Numbered from the stretch's first letter, positions 16,836-26,581 are shown. The stretch: DNA of 44,874 nucleotides from Hyphomonadaceae bacterium (GCA_014378995.1 JACMMP010000144.1:1-44874), one strand, 5' to 3'. Numbers and translations are program-made. Notes: a model not told the origin generated them from the letters alone.

Positions 16836-17345
16836 ATGACGCAGGCTGGGCGGACGCTCTTGAAGGGCGCACTCTTCATGGTGGCGGCCGTAGCGCTTTC
16901 GGCGTGTTCGATGTTCCGCGCCGACGACAGCCCGACTGGGCAGTCGCGCGCCGACGATAACCGTGACCAAGGCGGCGTCTCGATCTTCGGCGGTGGTGGC
17001 GGCGGCGGCGGCGGGCAAGAAGCTGGGATCGGCGTGAACTCGTTCCTGTGGCGCGCTTCGCTCGACACGCTGAACTTCATGCCGCTCGCCTCGGCCGATC
17101 CTTTTGGCGGCGTCATCATTACCGATTGGCACTCCGACGCGACGACGCCGAACGAGCGTTTCAAGGCGACCGTCTATATTCTAGACACGCGCCTGCGGGC
17201 CGATGCGCTCAACGTCTCGATCTTCCGCCAGACGCAAGTGAACGGCGCATGGAGCGACGCCGCGGTCGATCCGGAAACGGAAATCCAGATCGAAAACGCG
17301 ATTCTTACCCGCGCCCGCCAGCTGCGACTTAGCAACGTCCGCTAG
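16836..17345 (+). CDS. DUF3576-family lipoprotein
   Basis: 169 residues. The signal [24 protein letters not shown] ends in a lipobox (LSAC). After it come an Asp-rich stretch, a run of nine glycines (about 53-61), and the conserved DUF3576 domain ([32 protein letters not shown]). The function of the family is unknown; it is conserved next to leuS in alphaproteobacteria. ATG 16836 is well supported by GGAGGG (16822-16827) eight bases upstream. It probably heads an operon with leuS, lptE and holA. Confidence 0.88.
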   Translation: MTQAGRTLLKGALFMVAAVALSACSMFRADDSPTGQSRADDNRDQGGVSIFGGGGGGGGGQEAGIGVNSFLWRASLDTLNFMPLASADPFGGVIITDWHSDATTPNERFKATVYILDTRLRADALNVSIFRQTQVNGAWSDAAVDPETEIQIENAILTRARQLRLSNVR

Positions 17346-17400
17346 ACACACCGAGCGTTTGCAGTCACCAAAAACGCTCCTCGAGGGGCGTGAAGCAGCT

Positions 17401-20217
17401 ATGTCGTCACGGTACAATCATCGCGAAGTCGAGCCGAAGTGGCGCGCCAAGTGGGACGCCGCAGGAATCGACCGCGCGCTGACGCCCGACGCCGCGAAGG
17501 GAAAAAAGAAGGCTTACATCCTCGAGATGTTCCCCTACCCGTCGGGGCGCATCCATGTGGGGCACTCGCGCAATTATGCGATGGGCGATGTCATCGCCCG
17601 CTTCCGCCGCGCCAACGGCTACAACGTGCTTCACCCGATGGGCTGGGACGCGTTCGGCCTACCGGCAGAAAACGCCGCCATGGAACGCGGCATCCATCCG
17701 AAGGGCTGGACCTACGACAACATCGCGGCGATGCGCGAGCAGCTGAAATTGCTGGGGCTCGCCATCGATTGGTCGCGCGAGCTCGCGACCTGCGACGTCG
17801 CCTATTACAAGCACCAACAAGCGCTGTTCTTGGCGTTTTGGCGGAAGGACCTAGTCTATCGCAAGAAGCAGAAAGTGAACTGGGACCCCGTCGACAACAT
17901 TGTGCTCGCCAATGAGCAGGTGGTCGACGGCAAGGGCTGGCGCTCCGGCGCACCAGTGGAGACGCGCGAGCTCGAACAATGGATGTTCCGCGTCACCGCG
18001 TATGCGGACGATCTGCTGCAAGCGATCGGCGGCCTGGAGAGATGGCCCGACAAAGTGCGGCTGATGCAGTCGAACTGGATCGGCAAGAGTCAGGGCGCAA
18101 AGATTTGGTGGCCGCTTTCGAAGACGCCGGATGAGCTGCCGAAGACCGCCGACGCCTCCGGCCGCAGCCACGCGCGCGATCCGATCGAAGTCTCCACCAC
18201 GCGTCCCGACACGCTGTTTGGCGCAAGCTTCCTGGCCTTGGCGCCCGACCATCCGCTGACCAAAACCATCGCGCAGTTCCGGCCCGATGTTGCGGCGTTC
18301 ATCGCCGATTGCGCGCGCTTGGGCACCAGCGAAGCCGACATCGAAAAGGCCGAGAAAACCGGCGTCGATCTCGGCGTCCGCGTGAAACATCCGTTCGACG
18401 AAAGCTGGGAATTGCCGGTTTATGCGGCGAATTTCGTGCTTTCGAGCTATGGCTCGGGCGCAATCTTCGGCTCACCGGCCGGCGATCAGCGCGACTTGGA
18501 CTTCGCCAACAAATATAAATTGCCGTTCAAGCCGGTGGTGCTGCCGCCCGGCGAGGACGCAGCGACCTACGCGGTGACGGACGAGGCGTTCACCGACGAT
18601 GGCGTCATTTACAATTCCGGGTTCCTCGATGGGTTGAGCACGCGCGATGCGATCGTACGAGCGATTGATGAACTGGTAAAACTCGGCGCCGGCGAAGCGA
18701 CGACGCAATGGCGGCTGCGCGATTGGGGTGTTTCACGGCAACGCTATTGGGGTTGTCCGATCCCGGCGATCCACTGCGCCAAATGCGGCGTCGTGCCGGT
18801 GCCGGAGAAAGATCTGCCGGTGGCGCTGCCAGACGATGTCACCTTCGACCGCGATCATCCGGGCAATCCGCTCGATCGCCATCCGACGTGGAAGCACACC
18901 ACCTGCCCGCAGTGCAACAGTGAGGCGACGCGCGAAACGGATACGCTCGACACCTTCGTAGATTCGAGCTGGTATTTCGCGCGCTTCACCGATCCGAACA
19001 ACGAGGCGCAGCCGTTCGACAAGGCGCTCGCCAGCTATTGGCTGCCGGTCGATCAGTATGTCGGCGGCGTCGAGCATGCGGTGCTCCACTTGCTGTACGC
19101 GCGCTTTTTCACGCGCGCGATGCGCGACTGCGGCTATCTCGATCTGCCCAGCGGTGAGCCATTCAAGAGCTTGTTCACGCAAGGCATGGTGGTTCACGAG
19201 GTGCTCAGGCTGGCAGTGCCTGTCGGAAACGCAGGTAGTGGCGAAACCGTTGTGTCACTGCCAGATGGGGCCAGCATTCGTCTTCCCGTTGGCGTGCTGT
19301 ACGAAGCTCACAACACCCATCAACTTGCCAGCATTCCTTCTGGCCGCACTATCCTAAGATTTGACAGCGACGCCGGTGCCGCGGGCACGATCGTTGATTT
19401 AAGTTATCTTGAGCCCGCAGAAGTCGATCGCGCAAAAGCAGACAACCCCGGGGGCGTTATATTTTCGTGCCCGATCGAGAAAATGTCGAAGTCCAAGAAG
19501 AACGTCGTCGACCTCGATGCGTTCGTCACCGATTTCGGCGCTGATGTCGCGCGCTGGTTCGTGCTCTCGGACTCGCCGCCCGAGCGCGATGTTGAATGGA
19601 CCGCTTCCGGCGTCAAAGGCGCTTGGGGATTTGTGCAGCGTGTGTGGACGCTGGTGGATACGCACGCTAACGCAGCCGCCGGCATGGATTTCGGCGGCGG
19701 CTTGCCGGAGGGGGCCGATCAAGGCGAACCGCTCGCGCTGCTCCAACTGGCGCACCGCGCGGTCGACAGTGTCACCTCCGACATTGAGCACTTCCGTTTC
19801 AACGTCGCGGTCGCGCGGTGCTACGAACTTGTGAACGCGATTGCCAAGCTGAAGGGCGACGATGCGGGGGCGCACTACGCCCGCCAGCAAGCGCTGACCA
19901 TCCTGACGCAGCTCATCTCCCCTTTCATGCCGCACTTGGCGGAGGAGTGCTGGGAGCACTTAGGCTACGCCGGCTTCGTCGCCACCGCGCGCTGGCCGGT
20001 CGCCGATCCAGCCTTGGCGGCGCGCAACACTGTTACGCTGCCAATTCAGGTGAACGGTAAGAAACGCGCCGAGATCGGGGCGCCCGCAGGCGCCCCCGAG
20101 GCGGCTGTGCGCGAGCTGGCGCTGCAACATGCTGCGGTAAAGGCCTTCCTGGAAGGCGTTACAGTCCGCAAGGTGATTGTCGTTCCGGACAGGATCGTGA
20201 ATATCGTGGCCAACTGA
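17401..20217 (+). CDS. leuS: Leucyl-tRNA synthetase
   Basis: 938 residues. Class I signatures are HVGH (52-55) and KMSKS (694-698); the CP1 editing domain lies between them ([13 protein letters not shown]...). The C-terminal part ([14 protein letters not shown]...) is the usual beta-rich domain. It is longer than typical because the stretch between QGMV (594-597) and KMSKS is about 96 residues, against roughly 50 in E. coli. DNA for that stretch (about 19195-19475) is about 57% GC, lower than flanking leuS. Start ATG 17401 gives the conserved [11 protein letters not shown] beginning. It is downstream of the DUF3576 gene and 20 bases ahead of lptE. Confidence 0.97.
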   Translation: MSSRYNHREVEPKWRAKWDAAGIDRALTPDAAKGKKKAYILEMFPYPSGRIHVGHSRNYAMGDVIARFRRANGYNVLHPMGWDAFGLPAENAAMERGIHPKGWTYDNIAAMREQLKLLGLAIDWSRELATCDVAYYKHQQALFLAFWRKDLVYRKKQKVNWDPVDNIVLANEQVVDGKGWRSGAPVETRELEQWMFRVTAYADDLLQAIGGLERWPDKVRLMQSNWIGKSQGAKIWWPLSKTPDELPKTADASGRSHARDPIEVSTTRPDTLFGASFLALAPDHPLTKTIAQFRPDVAAFIADCARLGTSEADIEKAEKTGVDLGVRVKHPFDESWELPVYAANFVLSSYGSGAIFGSPAGDQRDLDFANKYKLPFKPVVLPPGEDAATYAVTDEAFTDDGVIYNSGFLDGLSTRDAIVRAIDELVKLGAGEATTQWRLRDWGVSRQRYWGCPIPAIHCAKCGVVPVPEKDLPVALPDDVTFDRDHPGNPLDRHPTWKHTTCPQCNSEATRETDTLDTFVDSSWYFARFTDPNNEAQPFDKALASYWLPVDQYVGGVEHAVLHLLYARFFTRAMRDCGYLDLPSGEPFKSLFTQGMVVHEVLRLAVPVGNAGSGETVVSLPDGASIRLPVGVLYEAHNTHQLASIPSGRTILRFDSDAGAAGTIVDLSYLEPAEVDRAKADNPGGVIFSCPIEKMSKSKKNVVDLDAFVTDFGADVARWFVLSDSPPERDVEWTASGVKGAWGFVQRVWTLVDTHANAAAGMDFGGGLPEGADQGEPLALLQLAHRAVDSVTSDIEHFRFNVAVARCYELVNAIAKLKGDDAGAHYARQQALTILTQLISPFMPHLAEECWEHLGYAGFVATARWPVADPALAARNTVTLPIQVNGKKRAEIGAPAGAPEAAVRELALQHAAVKAFLEGVTVRKVIVVPDRIVNIVAN

Positions 20218-20237
20218 TGGGCCGGGAGAATCCCTCG

Positions 20238-20726
20238 ATGCGTGTGCTGATCGCGAGCCTTACGCTGCTTTTGGCCGCCTGCGGCTTCCAGCCGATGTAC
20301 GCGCCGCCGGGCGGCGGCCAGGCTATCGGCCCGGTGCAGATCGAGCAGATCGAGGGCAAGGCCGGCCACGTGCTGCGCACCGAGCTCAGCCGCATCCTCT
20401 CGGTGGAGAATGGCGCCGCGCCCTCCCAGCTTGAGATCACGCTCGCCGAGCAGGTGACGCCCCTCGGCATCCGCCGCGACGAATCGGCGACGCGCGCGGA
20501 GCTGCGCCTGATCGCCAATTACGTGCTGACGCCGCCGAACAATGCGCAAGTGATGCGCGGCTCGGTCGTCACCGTCGTGAACTACGACATTCCAACCGCC
20601 GCCTTCGGCGAAATCGCGGCGCAGGACGACGCGCGCGAGCGCGCCGCCGAGACCATGGCGCAGCGATTCCGCTCCGAGCTGGCGCTGCGCATAGCGCAGG
20701 CGCGCGAGGCCGGCGCTGTCCAGTGA
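20238..20726 (+). CDS. lptE: LPS-assembly lipoprotein LptE
   Basis: 162 residues, lipoprotein signal MRVLIASLTLLLAAC with a good lipobox, then GFQPMY, the near-invariant start of mature LptE. It plugs the LptD barrel that inserts LPS in the outer membrane. The rest has the expected two-strand/two-helix pattern (LRTELSRILS...AELRLIANYVLT...AQRFRSELALRI). Start ATG 20238 has GGGAGAA seven bases upstream. The order leuS-lptE-holA is conserved widely in proteobacteria, supporting the call. Confidence 0.92.
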   Translation: MRVLIASLTLLLAACGFQPMYAPPGGGQAIGPVQIEQIEGKAGHVLRTELSRILSVENGAAPSQLEITLAEQVTPLGIRRDESATRAELRLIANYVLTPPNNAQVMRGSVVTVVNYDIPTAAFGEIAAQDDARERAAETMAQRFRSELALRIAQAREAGAVQ

Positions 20727-20736
20727 CGCCTGCATC

Positions 20737-21759
20737 GTGAAGATCCAAGGCGCCTCGATCCGACGTTTCATCGACAAGCCGGATAAAGCCGTCCGCGCTG
20801 TTTTGCTCTACGGCCCAAACGAAAGCTTCATCCACGAAGCAGCGCAGAAGCTCACCGCCTGGGCGCTCGGCAGAAGCGACGACCCCTACGCCGTCACCAA
20901 ATTGGGCGACGACGACATCAAGAAGGATAGCGCGCGTTTAGCCGACGCGCTGGCCGCGCAATCGCTGCTGGGCGGGCCGACGATCGTGTGGGCGCGCATC
21001 GTCGGCAAAGGCGCCGATGCGGCGATCGTCGATGCGCTTGAGGGCATCGAGCGCGATGAGCCGTTTGGTTATCTCATCGTCGAAGCCGGCGATCTTGGTT
21101 CGACCGCGGAGCTGGTGAAGAAGTTCACCGCCGCCAAAAACGCCGCCGTCATTGCGTTTTACGAAGAGACCGAGGCTGAGCGCGCGCAACACGCCCGCGC
21201 ACTGGCCAAGGACATGGGCATTCGCTTCGAGCGCGATGCTGAGGAGGTATTCCTCGCCGCCCTCCCCGCCGACCGCGGCCTCGCTACGCGCGAGATCGAA
21301 AAGCTGGCGCTTTACGCGCACGATCTCGGCCGCGGCGTCAGCGCCGATGATTTGGCTGCGTTAATGACCGACGAAGGCGAAAGCGCGCTCGACGCCGCCA
21401 GCCTCGCCGCCGCGCAAGGGCGCGCCGCGCAGGCAGTGGAATCGCTGGCGCGCATCGATGCGCTCTCAGGCGTCTCGGCGCTGCGCGCTTTGCTGCGACG
21501 GATGCATCAGCTGCGCGAGGCGCGTCTGCTAATCGACGCCGGCGCCAGCCCCACCGACGCCATCGCCAAGCTCCGCCCGCCCGTGTTCTGGAAAGAGCGC
21601 GACGCCGTCGCCGCCCAAGCGCGCCAGTGGAACGGCAAAAAGCTCAACGCCGCCTTCGATATTCTCTGGGGCGCCGAGCTGCGTTCGAAAACCGCCGGCG
21701 CGCCGCAAGAGCTTATCGCGGCGGACGCGTATCGGGGGGTGGCGAACTTGGTTGGCTAA
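20737..21759 (+). CDS. holA: DNA polymerase III delta subunit
   Basis: 340 residues, typical HolA length. The N-terminal domain has LLYGPNESFIHEAA (clamp-loader P-loop remnant) and the interior shows the AAA+ delta pattern (SLLGGPTIVWARI...FGYLIVEAGDL...ATREIEKLALYA), ending in a collar domain. Delta opens the beta sliding clamp within the clamp loader. The GTG start at 20737 lies 10 bases after lptE. In Caulobacter parB follows holA closely; here an accessory block of four genes intervenes. Confidence 0.93.
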   Translation: MKIQGASIRRFIDKPDKAVRAVLLYGPNESFIHEAAQKLTAWALGRSDDPYAVTKLGDDDIKKDSARLADALAAQSLLGGPTIVWARIVGKGADAAIVDALEGIERDEPFGYLIVEAGDLGSTAELVKKFTAAKNAAVIAFYEETEAERAQHARALAKDMGIRFERDAEEVFLAALPADRGLATREIEKLALYAHDLGRGVSADDLAALMTDEGESALDAASLAAAQGRAAQAVESLARIDALSGVSALRALLRRMHQLREARLLIDAGASPTDAIAKLRPPVFWKERDAVAAQARQWNGKKLNAAFDILWGAELRSKTAGAPQELIAADAYRGVANLVG

Positions 21760-21828
21760 TGAGCGGGTTGATCGCTTGCTCCCCTGCCGCTAGCCAAGTT
21801 TGCTAGAACACGCGCCCGGGGAGACGAC

Positions 21829-23154
21829 ATGGAAGCGACCAAGAAGGGCGGCATCGCATTTCACTGGCTGATGCTGCTGGGCTTCATCGTCGGCCTCGGC
21901 GCTGGGCTCTACGTGAACCTTTATGTCGGCGCGGAGACGCCCTGGGTGCAAATGGTGACCGCGAGCGTCACCGGGCCGATCGGGCAGATCTTCCTTGGCT
22001 TGCTGTTCATGCTGGTGCTGCCGCTCTTGTTTAGCGCCATCGTTGTCGGCGTCGCCGAGATGGGCGACCTCGGCAGCCTCGGACGCGTCGGCTGGAAGAC
22101 GCTTGCTATGACCGTGATTATCTCCGCCATCGCGGTGCTGATCGGGCTTGGTCTGGTCAACTATTTCCAGCCCGGCGCGGGCGTCGATCAGGCCGTCGCG
22201 CAGCAATTGCTCGTGCAATACGCCGATAGCGCGCGCGGTATCGTCGAGAACGCGCCGGCGAGTGTCGATCTTGGAAAATTCTTCCTAGATCTGGTGCCGC
22301 GCAACGTCTTCAACGCCGCGGCCGAGAACCAAGTGCTCCCGTTCATGGTGTTCTCCGTGTTCTTCGGCGTCGGCCTCGTGCTGGTGCGCTCGAAGGCGAC
22401 GGATCAGCTGCAGCTCGCCATCACGGGCCTGTTCGAAGTTATGATGAAGCTGCTGACGATCGTGATCGGCCTCGCGCCCTTCGCCATTGCCTGCCTCATG
22501 TTCAACCTCGCGGCGCTGTTCGGCTGGGATTTGCTGGCGCGGCTGGCGGCGTTCGTCGGCGTCGCGGTCGGGGCGATGGCGATACACATGTTCATCGTCT
22601 ATCCGCTGTTTGTCTGGGTGGTTGGCGGCAAGAACCCGTTCGCCTTCTTCGCGCAGGTGCGCGATCCGATGGTGGTCGCCTTCACTACGGCGTCGTCGAA
22701 CGCCACCCTGCCCGTCTCGCTCCGCGCGGCGGAAACCGAGCTCAAACTGCCGCGCAAGATTTCGCGCTTCGTGCTGACCGTGGGCGCGACCGCCAATCAG
22801 AACGGCACCGCGCTTTTCGAGGGCGTGACGGTGCTGTTCCTCGCGCAATTCTTCGGCGTTGATTTGTCGATCCAGCAGCAGGTCGTCGTGATGCTGGTCT
22901 GCATCCTCGGCGGTATCGGCACGGCTGGCGTGCCAGCCGGCTCGCTGCCAGTGATTGCAATGATCCTGGTGATGGTCGGCGTGCCGGCTGAAGGCATCGG
23001 CCTTATCCTCGGCGTCGACCGCTTCCTGGATATGTGCCGCACCACGCTCAACGTCACCGGCGATCTGGTCGTGGCGACGGTGGTTTCCCGCGGCGAGAAA
23101 GACCCGGTCGATGTCGCCGCGCCAACCGTGACCACCGTCACATCGTCAGGGTAG
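21829..23154 (+). CDS. Dicarboxylate/amino acid:cation symporter (DAACS family)
   Basis: 441 residues with about eight hydrophobic segments and two re-entrant loop signatures: TTASSNATLPVS (serine-rich HP1) and the GATANQNGTAL segment of the Na+-binding region, as in GltP/DctA/GltPh. It imports C4-dicarboxylates or acidic amino acids with Na+ or H+. Substrate is not decidable from sequence. ATG 21829 is preceded by GGGGAGA at a good distance. It stands alone downstream of holA and ends near a double terminator. Confidence 0.92.
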   Translation: MEATKKGGIAFHWLMLLGFIVGLGAGLYVNLYVGAETPWVQMVTASVTGPIGQIFLGLLFMLVLPLLFSAIVVGVAEMGDLGSLGRVGWKTLAMTVIISAIAVLIGLGLVNYFQPGAGVDQAVAQQLLVQYADSARGIVENAPASVDLGKFFLDLVPRNVFNAAAENQVLPFMVFSVFFGVGLVLVRSKATDQLQLAITGLFEVMMKLLTIVIGLAPFAIACLMFNLAALFGWDLLARLAAFVGVAVGAMAIHMFIVYPLFVWVVGGKNPFAFFAQVRDPMVVAFTTASSNATLPVSLRAAETELKLPRKISRFVLTVGATANQNGTALFEGVTVLFLAQFFGVDLSIQQQVVVMLVCILGGIGTAGVPAGSLPVIAMILVMVGVPAEGIGLILGVDRFLDMCRTTLNVTGDLVVATVVSRGEKDPVDVAAPTVTTVTSSG

Positions 23155-23210
23155 AGCGCGGGTTAGGTTTGTTCATCGAAGCGAGGGCGCTTTGAGACGG
23201 AGCTAACCAG

Positions 23211-23303
23211 ATGACCAAGTTTTACAGCCTCATGCTCGCAGCTCTGCTGCTCGCGCCAATGGCCTACGCGACACTGAACCAAGCCGCGTTGATGGTCGCC
23301 TGA
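23211..23303 (+). CDS. 30-residue hydrophobic peptide of unknown function
   Basis: The peptide reads MTKFYSLMLAALLLAPMAYA and then TLNQAALMVA: a basic start, a hydrophobic core and an AYA-type cleavage or membrane-exit site, so it is a small membrane or exported peptide. A GGAG (about 23200) lies 9-10 bases before the ATG. Just downstream, 23312-23338 encodes NQAAAIVA and a stop in another frame, an evident decayed tandem copy of the 3' end. I know of no characterised function. Confidence 0.55.
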   Translation: MTKFYSLMLAALLLAPMAYATLNQAALMVA

Positions 23304-23311
23304 TCGTAACG

Positions 23312-23338
23312 AACCAAGCCGCCGCCATCGTCGCGTAG
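23312..23338 (+). pseudogene. Remnant tandem copy of the small-peptide gene
   Basis: Reads NQAAAIVA-stop in the frame of 23312, against NQAALMVA-stop at the end of the intact copy (23277-23303). About 12 consecutive bases (GAACCAAGCCGC) are identical, and several more match after them. The upstream part of the copy is lost or scrambled, and it lies inside a hairpin. Confidence 0.4.
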
Positions 23339-23361
23339 CTCCCCGCGACTTGGCGGCGGCT
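23317..23361. terminator. Long GC hairpin after the small-peptide gene
   Basis: Perfect 11-bp stem, 23317-23327 with 23351-23361, and an inner stem TCGCG/CGCGA (23331-23335/23344-23348). It lies just downstream of the small ORF and overlaps its decayed copy. Confidence 0.6.
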
Positions 23362-23367
23362 CAAAGA

Positions 23368-23403
23368 GAAGGCCGCGGAGGCAGCTCCCCCTCCGCGGCC
23401 TTC
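23368..23403. terminator. 14-bp terminator-like stem between convergent genes
   Basis: GAAGGCCGCGGAGG (23368-23381) pairs perfectly with 23390-23403 around an 8-base loop. It separates the plus-strand genes from the convergent aminotransferase gene and would work from either side. Confidence 0.65.
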
Positions 23404-23444
23404 GCTATGTGCGGAAAATCTATCCGCCCCCTGCCCGCGCGAGC

Positions 23445-24593
23445 TTACATTGCGCTTCGCCGCGCGCTTGCGAGCGCCTCGGCGCCGCGATCCAGCGTTT
23501 CGTCTTTCTTCGCAAAACACAGCCGCAGCAGATTCGGAGGGTCAGGATTGGCGTAAAACCCGGAGAGCGGGATGGCGGCGACGCCGTGCTCGATGGCGTG
23601 TTGCGCGAAGGCGACGTCGCTCATGGCGATGCGGGACGCGGCGAGATCGATGCTGACGAAGTAGGCGCCCTTCGCCGGCAGCAACACGAAACCCTCGCCT
23701 TCAAGCGCGCCAACAAGGCGGTCGCGCGAACGTTGAAAGCCTGCGCGTAGGTTGTCAAAGTACGCGCGCTCCTTGCCAAGCGCGTAGGTGACGGCGCGTT
23801 GTAAATTAGGCGGCGTCGTGAAGGTGAGGAATTGGTGCGCCTTGACGAATTGCTCGGTGAGCTCCGGCGCGCCGCAGGCGAAGCCTACTTTCCAGCCGGT
23901 AAGCGAAAACATTTTGCCCGCGGAGCCGATCTTGAGCGTGCGATCGCGCATCACATCAAGCATCGAGACGTGCGCCACGCCCTCGAAGACCACATGCTCC
24001 CAAACCTCATCGCTGATGCAAATTGCGCCATGTGCGCGGCAAAGCTCGGCGAGCATTCCGAGTTCGTCCCGGCTCATCACCGAGGCGCACGGATTGTGCG
24101 GCGTGTTGATAACGACGACGCGCGTCTTGTTGCTGAACGCGGCAGCGACCGTTTCATGCTCAAAGCGCCAATGCGGCGGCTCGAGCCGCACGACACGCGG
24201 CACGCCGCCTGCCCGTCGCACCATCGGCAGGTACGCATCGTACATCGGCTCGAACAACACGACCTCGTCGCCGGGCTCAATGAACGCGAGCAGCGCGGCG
24301 GCGATGGCTTCGGTGGCGCCGGATGTTATCGTCACTTCGCGTTGCCAATCGAGGGCGATGCCTTGGTGCGCATGGTAGTGCGCAGCCACCGCTTCACGCA
24401 GCGCCGGCAAACCGCGCATCGGCGGGTATTGGTTAGGGCCATTGAGCGTAGCGCGCGCCGCCGCTTCGAGAATGTCGCGCGGCCCGTCTTCTTCCGGAAA
24501 GCCTTGACCGAGATTTACCACACCGCGTTCTGCGGCGAGGCGCGACATGATTTCGAATACCGTGGTGCCGAGCGCGGCATAGACGCTGTTCAT
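23445..24593 (-). CDS. PLP-dependent class I/II aminotransferase
   Basis: 382 residues, fold-type I aminotransferase. Landmarks are NLGQGFPEEDGP, the PLP phosphate region SGATEAI, VINTPHNPCASVMS, SDEVWEHVVFEG, and the PLP-lysine motif SAGKMFSLTGWKVG (Lys227). The pattern resembles methionine/kynurenine/arylalkyl aminotransferases such as YbdL, but substrate cannot be fixed. The start at 24593 overlaps the stop of the upstream TonB-domain gene in ATGA, so the two genes are translationally coupled. Confidence 0.92.
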   Translation of the reverse strand: MNSVYAALGTTVFEIMSRLAAERGVVNLGQGFPEEDGPRDILEAAARATLNGPNQYPPMRGLPALREAVAAHYHAHQGIALDWQREVTITSGATEAIAAALLAFIEPGDEVVLFEPMYDAYLPMVRRAGGVPRVVRLEPPHWRFEHETVAAAFSNKTRVVVINTPHNPCASVMSRDELGMLAELCRAHGAICISDEVWEHVVFEGVAHVSMLDVMRDRTLKIGSAGKMFSLTGWKVGFACGAPELTEQFVKAHQFLTFTTPPNLQRAVTYALGKERAYFDNLRAGFQRSRDRLVGALEGEGFVLLPAKGAYFVSIDLAASRIAMSDVAFAQHAIEHGVAAIPLSGFYANPDPPNLLRLCFAKKDETLDRGAEALASARRSAM

Positions 24594-25486
24594 CGAGGAA
24601 TAGCAAAACGAATGCGTCGACGAACGCAGGCCCCCGCTGAAGGCTGGCCGTCGTCTGTCGTTTCCGCCACACGCAGACGACTGCTCTGCATTGCACGGAT
24701 TGCCGCCTGCCCGAAATCGGATTCGTAGTTCTCCGCACGCCAGCCGGCTGCACCCAAGGATGGCCGCGGCACATCCACGCCGATGACGCCGCATCGCAAC
24801 GTGAAGTCCACTTCGACGTGACATCCCATCAGAACAGCGGCTTCAATCTCCCTCTCCAGCGCACGCTGCGGATAGAAACGCGAGATGTCAGGCAGTTGCT
24901 GCGATGGAGCAAACGGCAGCACCGCGCTTGCCGGCAGCTCTCGCCCGTTGACGGTGCGTGCATCAGGAGATCCGCTAAGCGCTAGGTCCAGCGCGTCAGA
25001 ATCGGGACGCCACGCATTCCCAAGATAGGTGATGTCGCCCAGATATGCGTCACCCGCCCAAGGCAGCTGGCTGCCGCATATCGTGTACGGGTTCATCAGC
25101 ACCAATCCGCGCACCACGCTTCGGGTCGCGACATCGCTGGCTGGATCGCTCCAGTATCCGTAGGCAATGCCTGGGCGCGTCGCCGTATCCGCGAAAAGCG
25201 CAAAATAGCCGCCAACTCCAGGAAGAACGCGCTGAGCTAGGCCGTCAGGGCCTCGAGCTGGAATGTAGGCTCCCATGCGGCGACGCTCGGCGTCTCGCCA
25301 GCGGGCAAGATTGCCTCGCGCTTGCTCCACTGCCTGCAGCGAATAATCCGTCGGAAGCCTCAGCGTGCTAGGCGCTGCTGAGTATTCCGGCGGCGGGGGC
25401 AGAACCAAAGTCGGCGGATCGCTAGTTTGAGCAACCGCCGCGCCACCGCATAGCCAAGCTACCATCACGAGAAGCATATGCCGCAT
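24590..25486 (-). CDS. Secreted protein with a TonB C-terminal-like domain
   Basis: 298 residues. The signal peptide MRHMLLVMVAWLCGGAAVAQ is followed by a proline-rich stretch, a middle domain I do not recognise, and a C-terminal part (YPQRALEREIEAAVLMGCHVEVDFTLRC...FGQAAIRAM) with the TonB C-domain pattern YPxxA...G.V...C.V..DG.L..C. Such domains occur in periplasmic proteins lacking the TonB membrane anchor. Start ATG 25486 is supported by GGAG 7-8 bases upstream. The gene overlaps the aminotransferase by ATGA; a shared function is not evident. Confidence 0.6.
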   Translation of the reverse strand: MRHMLLVMVAWLCGGAAVAQTSDPPTLVLPPPPEYSAAPSTLRLPTDYSLQAVEQARGNLARWRDAERRRMGAYIPARGPDGLAQRVLPGVGGYFALFADTATRPGIAYGYWSDPASDVATRSVVRGLVLMNPYTICGSQLPWAGDAYLGDITYLGNAWRPDSDALDLALSGSPDARTVNGRELPASAVLPFAPSQQLPDISRFYPQRALEREIEAAVLMGCHVEVDFTLRCGVIGVDVPRPSLGAAGWRAENYESDFGQAAIRAMQSSRLRVAETTDDGQPSAGACVRRRIRFAIPR

Positions 25487-25555
25487 GACCGGTCTCCAAG
25501 GGTCATTCACAGCACGCACAAGAGCGCGATGTCCAGCGTTGGTCCTGGTTCTGCC

Positions 25556-26581
25556 TCAGAACCCGCCGCGCAAGCGCCGGATGACGTCGTCGAGTTGCTC
25601 GAGCGACTTGTAGGAGATTTTCACCTCCCCGGCGCCGCCCTTGTCGTTGATGGTCACTTCGAGACCGAGCGCATTCGACAAGCTCTGCTCCAGCGCGCGC
25701 GTATCGGCGCTCTTGGCTTCGGCGGCGACGATCGACGCGCGCGGGCCGTGCTTTTCGTCCTTCGCAACTTGCGCGATGCGCTCGACTTCGCGGACGTTCA
25801 GCCCTTCGCTGATCGCGCGCTGCGCCAAGCCACGCGGATCGGGCGCCGTCAGGATGGCGCGCGCGTGGCCGGACGAGAGTCGCCCGTCGCGCACCATTTC
25901 CTGCAGATCGTCCGGCAGCGCCAGCAAGCGCAGCATGTTGGCGATGTGCGGGCGCGACTTGCCGACGGCATCGGCGATGTCCTGCTGCGTGCGGCCGAAG
26001 CGGTCGATCAAGGTTTGGAAGCCTTGCGCCTCTTCGATCGGGTTGAGGTCCGTGCGCTGCACGTTTTCGACGATGGCAATCTCGACAACTTCAACTTCGT
26101 TGAGGTCGCGAATAACCGCCGGGATGGAGTGCAGGCCAGCGCGTTGCGCTGCGCGCCAGCGGCGTTCGCCGGCGACGATTTCGAAGCGGCCATCGACAAT
26201 CGGGCGCACTAGGATCGGTTGCAGCACGCCGTGGGTTTTGATCGAGTTGGCGAGGTCCGTCAGCTCGGCTTCGTCAAAGTGCTTGCGCGGCTGTTGCGGA
26301 TTGCGTTGCACCAAATCGATGGCGATGCCGCGCGGACCTGCGTCCGTCGTTGGCGGCGCGGCGACAGGCGGCGCCGGTTGCGCAGGCGGCGTTTGCATCG
26401 TGCTCATCGGCAGCTCGAACACATTGCGCGGCGGATCGATCGGCGCGCGCTGAACCTCCGGCGCTGGCGCCGGCCAAGCCGGGGCGTTCGCCGGCGTCGG
26501 CGTTGCTGTTTCGGTGCGCACTGGTTCGCCAAGCAGAGCGGAGAGTCCCCGGCCCAGTCCTCGCGGTCTCAAATCGCTCAT
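25556..26581 (-). CDS. parB: Chromosome-partitioning protein ParB
   Basis: 341 residues. N-terminal RGLGRGLSALLGE (7-19) is the ParA-contact box. It is followed by a Pro/Ala-rich linker, NPQQPRKHFD (94-103), the CTP-binding GERRWR (138-143), ENVQR (172-176), a helix-turn-helix (TQQDIADAVGKSRPHIANMLRLL, about 198-220), and the dimerising tail. ParB loads at parS and slides as a CTP clamp. It is the distal gene of a minus-strand cluster; candidate parS sites lie at 28-34.6 kb. There is an 89-base gap to parA. Confidence 0.97.
   Translation of the reverse strand: MSDLRPRGLGRGLSALLGEPVRTETATPTPANAPAWPAPAPEVQRAPIDPPRNVFELPMSTMQTPPAQPAPPVAAPPTTDAGPRGIAIDLVQRNPQQPRKHFDEAELTDLANSIKTHGVLQPILVRPIVDGRFEIVAGERRWRAAQRAGLHSIPAVIRDLNEVEVVEIAIVENVQRTDLNPIEEAQGFQTLIDRFGRTQQDIADAVGKSRPHIANMLRLLALPDDLQEMVRDGRLSSGHARAILTAPDPRGLAQRAISEGLNVREVERIAQVAKDEKHGPRASIVAAEAKSADTRALEQSLSNALGLEVTINDKGGAGEVKISYKSLEQLDDVIRRLRGGF

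Noticed and set aside
18728-18745. GTTTCACGG in leuS considered as a parS site
   Set aside because: Only the left half matches; the codons encode the conserved GVSRQRYWG of LeuRS, which explains the sequence.
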